Positions 60,193 to 64,000 of a stretch of DNA of 64,000 nucleotides are shown piece by piece. The stretch lies in NCBI GenBank assembly GCA_046049865.1, contig JBJOQO010000010.1:1-64000 (forward strand), written 5' to 3'. Source of the stretch: JANPCX01 sp046049865 (GTDB lineage Bacteria; Pseudomonadota; Gammaproteobacteria; Burkholderiales; Burkholderiaceae_C). A model generated the notes under the pieces. That model was not told the origin of the DNA. It was given only the letters and a program-made list of their open reading frames with translations, and ran no database searches. Every line of letters starts with the position of its first letter. The stretch's first letter is position 1. The position numbers were made by a program, and so were the translations under genes.

Positions 60193-61710
60193 ATGCCCAC
60201 CACGCCAAACAAGGCGACCAGCCAACGCACGTCTGCTCAACACGCCCGGGCGCTCAAACCCGCTACGAGGGCTGCTCTGCCTTCGCACACATTGACACGC
60301 GGGGCCGACACCACCCTGACCGAACAACTCGCGCGCCGCTTCGCTGAACAAATCCGCCAACGTTTGTTGGCCCCTGGAAGCCGACTGCCGTCGGTGCGCG
60401 AATGTGCACGGCGGCAGCAAGTCAGTGCCAGCACCGTGGTGGCGGCTTACGACCAATTGCTGGCCCAGGGCCTGGTGGAGGCCCGCAAACAACGCGGATT
60501 TTTTGTGCGTGAGCCGACGCAGCAGCGAGCACAAGGCGCACAAGCTGCGACGCCGACCGCACCCCGGCCGCGTGCCATCGTCAGTGCCACCAGCTTGATG
60601 CGCGGCATGTTCCAGCCGCCCGGCAGCCTGCCCATGCCGGGCCTGGGCACCCTGCCAGTCGACTGGTTGGACGTGGGCATGCTCAGCAGCGCAATAAAAC
60701 GTGTCAGCGGCGGCGCGGCGCTGGCACCGCTGGCCCTGCAGTACGGCGAGTCAGCCGGGGAACCCCGGTTGCGGCGGGCTCTTTCACGCAAAGTACAAGA
60801 CTTCGGCATCACCGCCGCGCCGGAACAAATCGTCACCACCTTGGGCGCCACCCAAGCCCTGGACGTTGTGACGCGCAGCTTGCTGCGAGCGGGAGACACG
60901 GTGTTGGTGGACGAACCCGGCTGGCCGGTGGAGTTTGCTCGCCTGGCGGCCCTGGGCCTTCGTGTGTTGCCTGTTCCGCGTGGAGAGACCGGCCCGGATC
61001 TGGCCGTCATGGAACGTTTGATCGAAGCGCAAGCGCCGCAGGAGCGACCGCGGCTTTACATCACGGTCTCGGTGCTGCACAACCCCACCGGCAGTTGCCT
61101 CAGCTTGCAAAGCGCACACCATTTACTGCAACTGGCCAACAAGCACGACTTGCATATTTTGGAAGACGACAGTTATTGCTACCTTGCACCTGCGCATTTG
61201 CCGAGATTGGCCGCGTTAGACGGGCTGCAACGAACGATTTATGTCTCAGGCTTTTCCAAAATTTTGGTACCCAACTGGCGTGTGGGTTACATCGCGGCAC
61301 CGGCGCATTTGGTGGACCGTTTCATTGACACCAAGCTGCTCACCACCCTGACCACACCCAGCCTGACCGAACAAGCATTGGCCTATTGTTTGGAGCAAGG
61401 CCTGCTGCGCCGGCACGCCGACCGGGTGAATCAAAAGCTCGACACCGCGCGCTCGCGCAGCGTGAAGCTCGCCCTGGCCCATGGCTGCGAATTCAAAGCC
61501 CCGCCGCGAGGCCTGTTTGGATGGGTGGATGTGGGCGTGGACACCGAACGCCTGGCACACGCCATGTTGGATGAAGGCTGGTTGCTGGCCCCAGGCAGCA
61601 TCTTTCACGCCACACCTCGGCCGACGACGCTGATGCGGGTCAACTTCAGCACCACGCAGGAGAGCCGTTTTTGGGCGGCCGTGGGCAGCATGCGGTCTGG
61701 CCTACGATGA
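60193..61710 (+). CDS. MocR-type regulator (GntR winged helix plus aminotransferase domain)
   Basis: A 505-residue regulator. Residues about 35-110 form a GntR-type winged helix (LPSVRECARRQQVSASTVVA). A 25-45-residue linker follows, then a class I aminotransferase-like domain with the PLP lysine in VSGFSKILVPNWRVGYI. MocR proteins sense PLP or amino acids. It is divergent from the exporter operon with an operator between, so it very probably controls that operon and itself. ATG 60193 is preferred to an ATG at 60157 that lies inside the operator. Confidence 0.92.
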   Translation: MPTTPNKATSQRTSAQHARALKPATRAALPSHTLTRGADTTLTEQLARRFAEQIRQRLLAPGSRLPSVRECARRQQVSASTVVAAYDQLLAQGLVEARKQRGFFVREPTQQRAQGAQAATPTAPRPRAIVSATSLMRGMFQPPGSLPMPGLGTLPVDWLDVGMLSSAIKRVSGGAALAPLALQYGESAGEPRLRRALSRKVQDFGITAAPEQIVTTLGATQALDVVTRSLLRAGDTVLVDEPGWPVEFARLAALGLRVLPVPRGETGPDLAVMERLIEAQAPQERPRLYITVSVLHNPTGSCLSLQSAHHLLQLANKHDLHILEDDSYCYLAPAHLPRLAALDGLQRTIYVSGFSKILVPNWRVGYIAAPAHLVDRFIDTKLLTTLTTPSLTEQALAYCLEQGLLRRHADRVNQKLDTARSRSVKLALAHGCEFKAPPRGLFGWVDVGVDTERLAHAMLDEGWLLAPGSIFHATPRPTTLMRVNFSTTQESRFWAAVGSMRSGLR

Positions 61711-61831
61711 TCCACCTCACGCCGACATGGAGTGACCCGTGGGGCAACCCCCAAAACGCGGGCGTCACAATAGCGTCAGGCGTCGTCCAATTGGAGTGGC
61801 ACCGTTCATTCGCCCGCAACGCACTGCTTCC

Positions 61832-62965
61832 ATGACTGCTCCACCGGACCCAACACCACGCATCACCTTTGCCGCCATCGACATCTTGCGCGCTGTTGCA
61901 GCGCTGCTGGTCGTGGTTTATCACGTGTCGGTGTTGGGCAACTGGAGCGGCGTTGAACGAGGCGAGATCTGGTTGTTGCTCAATCGCGGCTGGATCGGTG
62001 TGGACCTGTTTTTCGTGATCAGCGGATTCGTCATCTCCTGGGCCGCGCTCAATACTTACGCGCAAGACCCAACATCGTTCCGCATGTCGTTTGCCCGAAG
62101 ACGTTTTTGGCGCATCGTTCCGCTTTATGTCCTGACCTGCGCCATCTACTTGTTTATGGTGGCCCCCACACTGCTGCAGTCGCCCCTCAAAGACCTGGCG
62201 GTGCATGTGCTGAGCCACGCACTGTTCATCCACAACCTGCACCCCACGACCTATGGCTCCATCAATGGAGTCGCCTGGTCGGTGGCCTTGGAAGTACAGT
62301 TTTATGTACTCATCGCATTGGTCATGCCGCGGTTGGCCAGAACCCATCCCCACCGCGCGCTGCTCGCCACTGCCGTTTTCGCGCTGCTGTACCGCTATGT
62401 CACCACGCTGATCTGGGTGCCCGGCGGCGCGAGCACAGCCGTCATTCACCAGATGGTGGCCGTGACACAGCTACCCGGCGTCATTGACCAATTCGCTTGC
62501 GGCATTTTTTTGGCTGTGGTGCTGCACCGAGGGCACGGTGCTTTGGCAAGATCTTTGCGCGTGGGTTGGGGCAATTTCGCCTTGTGGGCCGTGCTGGCAA
62601 CTGGACTATTGACGGTCGCACTCAAAGTGCACATGACCTACACCCATTGGGATCTCCCCGCGATGGTGGTGTTGTGGCGTCCACTGCTCACGCTGGGCCT
62701 CACCGCCTTGGTCGCCGCGGCCATCGTTTTTCCCTGGGCCGAGGCCCGCGTTCTGGCACCGCTGCGGTATCTGGGCGTTATCAGCTATGGCATCTACCTT
62801 TGGCACTTGCTCATTGTTCACGGCCTCACCGGGCAGGCCCCCAAGATTCAGGGCTACCAGCTGCTCGCCACCGTCGTGATCTGCACCCTGCTGATGGCTT
62901 CCCTGTCGTGGCATGCGTTCGAGAAGCCTTGGGTACTTCAAAGCCGAACGCCAAAGGCCGCTTGA
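61832..62965 (+). CDS. Membrane acyltransferase (AT-3 family)
   Basis: A 377-residue protein with about ten membrane spans. The family signature is present: IDILRAVAALLVVVYHVSV with the catalytic-type histidine at the end of the first span, then GWIGVDLFFVISGFVISW and RRFWRIVPLYVL. Such enzymes add acetyl or similar groups to surface sugars. The start MTAPPDPT gives the usual length. It is followed four bases later by the GtrA gene, so a polysaccharide-modification role is likely. Confidence 0.92.
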   Translation: MTAPPDPTPRITFAAIDILRAVAALLVVVYHVSVLGNWSGVERGEIWLLLNRGWIGVDLFFVISGFVISWAALNTYAQDPTSFRMSFARRRFWRIVPLYVLTCAIYLFMVAPTLLQSPLKDLAVHVLSHALFIHNLHPTTYGSINGVAWSVALEVQFYVLIALVMPRLARTHPHRALLATAVFALLYRYVTTLIWVPGGASTAVIHQMVAVTQLPGVIDQFACGIFLAVVLHRGHGALARSLRVGWGNFALWAVLATGLLTVALKVHMTYTHWDLPAMVVLWRPLLTLGLTALVAAAIVFPWAEARVLAPLRYLGVISYGIYLWHLLIVHGLTGQAPKIQGYQLLATVVICTLLMASLSWHAFEKPWVLQSRTPKAA

Positions 62966-62969
62966 CCCG

Positions 62970-63344
62970 ATGAAAGTTCTGAAATACTTGACGGTCGGAC
63001 TGTTTCAGTTTCTTTTGGATCTGGGCTTGTTTTTGCTGTTACAGAAAATAGGGCTGCCTCTGTTCTTGGCGAACGCCACCAGCCGTTTGACAGCAGCAAC
63101 GACGGGCTACTACCTGAACCGGCACTTTACGTTTTCAGTAGCGCCAGCGTCGGATTACTCCATGGTGACTCGCTATTGGGTGTTTTGGACTTTCATGACG
63201 TTGCTGAGCACAGGATTAATGATGGCTTGGCAGAATTTTATGCCGGCGCACTTTCATTTGGGGTTTGGAAAATTCATTGTGGAATCATTCTTGTGTATTG
63301 TTGGTTTTTTGATTTCCAAGTTTTGGGTGTACAAGCATGATTAA
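62970..63344 (+). CDS. GtrA-family membrane protein
   Basis: A 124-residue four-span protein with LKYLTVGLFQFLLDLGLF at the start and ATTGYYLNRHFTFS. GtrA-type proteins are linked to moving lipid-bound sugars across the membrane for O-antigen or similar modification. It lies between an acyltransferase and a GT2 gene and overlaps the latter by eight bases. Confidence 0.9.
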   Translation: MKVLKYLTVGLFQFLLDLGLFLLLQKIGLPLFLANATSRLTAATTGYYLNRHFTFSVAPASDYSMVTRYWVFWTFMTLLSTGLMMAWQNFMPAHFHLGFGKFIVESFLCIVGFLISKFWVYKHD

Positions 63345-64000
63345 TGGAAAAACTGTGGCCGTCGTGATACCTTGCTACAAGGTTATCCCACTTGTTTTTG
63401 AAGTAATAGCTCGCATAGGCCCAGAAGTCGACAAAATATACGCAGTGGATGATGCTTGCCCACAGGGAAGTGGCCGTGCGATCGAAGCGCAGGTTTCGGA
63501 CCCCCGTGTGCGGGTGCTGTTTAACAGCGTCAATCAAGGTGTTGGCGGCGCAGTCATGGCAGGTTATGCGGCCGCACTTGCGGATGGCTATGACTGCGTT
63601 GTCAAAATCGATGGCGACAACCAAATGGATCCACGCTTGGTTAGTTTGTTCGCAGAACCGATTTTGAGTGGCCGATCAGATTACACGAAAGGGAATCGGT
63701 TTTTCAACCTGGAGGATGTCGAGTCGATGCCCTTCATTCGTCTAGCAGGAAACGCCATTCTTTCGTTCATGTGCAAAGCGTCATCGGGATACTGGAGTAT
63801 TTTTGATCCCACCAATGGATACACGGCAATAAGTCGACATGCACTTAAACTTTTGCCAATGAATAAAATCCACAAAAGATATTTCTTTGAAACTGATATG
63901 CTCTTCCGCTTGGGAACATTTGGCGCTGTGGTACAAGACGTTCCAATGCGCGCAGTTTATGGCGATGAAAGATCCAACCTGTCCATCGGGAAGGTTATAT
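63337..64000 (+). CDS. Family 2 glycosyltransferase (3' end beyond the window)
   Basis: The frame opens with MINGKTVAVVIPCYK at 63337 and is still open at the window end (221 codons seen). The GT-A fold signs are IPCYKVIPLV, the nucleotide-sugar site VDDACPQGSG, NQGVGGAVMAGYAAAL and the metal-binding KIDGDNQMDP. It resembles dolichol-phosphate mannosyltransferase-like GT2 enzymes that load undecaprenyl phosphate, which commonly pair with GtrA. Codons in the second half are more A+T-rich than most of the window, as is common in surface polysaccharide loci. Confidence 0.88.
   Translation, partial: MINGKTVAVVIPCYKVIPLVFEVIARIGPEVDKIYAVDDACPQGSGRAIEAQVSDPRVRVLFNSVNQGVGGAVMAGYAAALADGYDCVVKIDGDNQMDPRLVSLFAEPILSGRSDYTKGNRFFNLEDVESMPFIRLAGNAILSFMCKASSGYWSIFDPTNGYTAISRHALKLLPMNKIHKRYFFETDMLFRLGTFGAVVQDVPMRAVYGDERSNLSIGKVI

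Overview
The window looks like chromosome of a GC-rich betaproteobacterium of the Burkholderiales, most likely Comamonadaceae (Rhodoferax/Limnohabitans/Hydrogenophaga type). The evidence is the gene orders (secY-infA-rpmJ-rpsM-rpsK-rpsD-rpoA-rplQ; yajC-secD-secF; trpE-trpG-trpD-trpC; lysR divergent from lysA), a long Pro/Ala/Gly-rich tail on ribosomal protein S3, and three tRNA genes ahead of tuf. No rRNA, CRISPR array, plasmid or phage functions are seen. Most of it is core genome.

Layout. 1-6.5 kb: a thioredoxin/TPR chaperone-like gene, a helical-repeat gene, an unusual in-frame pcp-purC fusion, fructose-bisphosphate aldolase, and an M48 peptidase joined to a pilin-like segment. 6.5-8.4 kb: a winged-helix/HATPase/STAS-like regulator whose ribosome binding site lies in an inverted repeat, then a small A+T-rich island with an unknown ORF, a transposase-like scrap and degenerate repeats. 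8.4-12.4 kb: pyk, pgk and the azlC/azlD exporter pair. 12.45-12.76 kb: a 0.3-kb MITE-like element. 12.8-23.7 kb: a lipoprotein, fmt-def, LysM protein-dprA-smg, a DUF1631 gene and secF-secD-yajC. 23.9 kb: initiator tRNA. 24.1-41.7 kb: a near-complete ribosomal supercluster read on the minus strand, from tRNA-Tyr-Gly-Thr-tuf-rpsJ through S10, spc and alpha genes to rplQ, interrupted once by a peroxiredoxin gene.

41.7-50 kb: a trp operon (trpE, trpG, a threonine aldolase gene, trpD, trpC, a DUF1643-like gene), then lysR/lysA. 50-51.1 kb: exosortase H with its partner membrane protein. 51.3-55.2 kb: a 1298-residue membrane patatin with a 164-bp near-palindrome upstream. 55.4-61.7 kb: a tightly overlapping six-gene minus-strand operon (LysE exporter, EamA exporter, cupin, aminotransferase, PhzF, VOC), divergent from a MocR-type regulator with a clear inverted-repeat operator between them. 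61.8-64 kb: the start of a surface-polysaccharide locus (acyltransferase, GtrA, GT2) that runs off the window.

The most unusual items are the pcp-purC fusion, the M48-pilin fusion, the regulator with its RBS inverted repeat, the tRNA-tuf-rpsJ junction, the MITE-like element, the palindrome upstream of the patatin gene, and the MocR-controlled operon.
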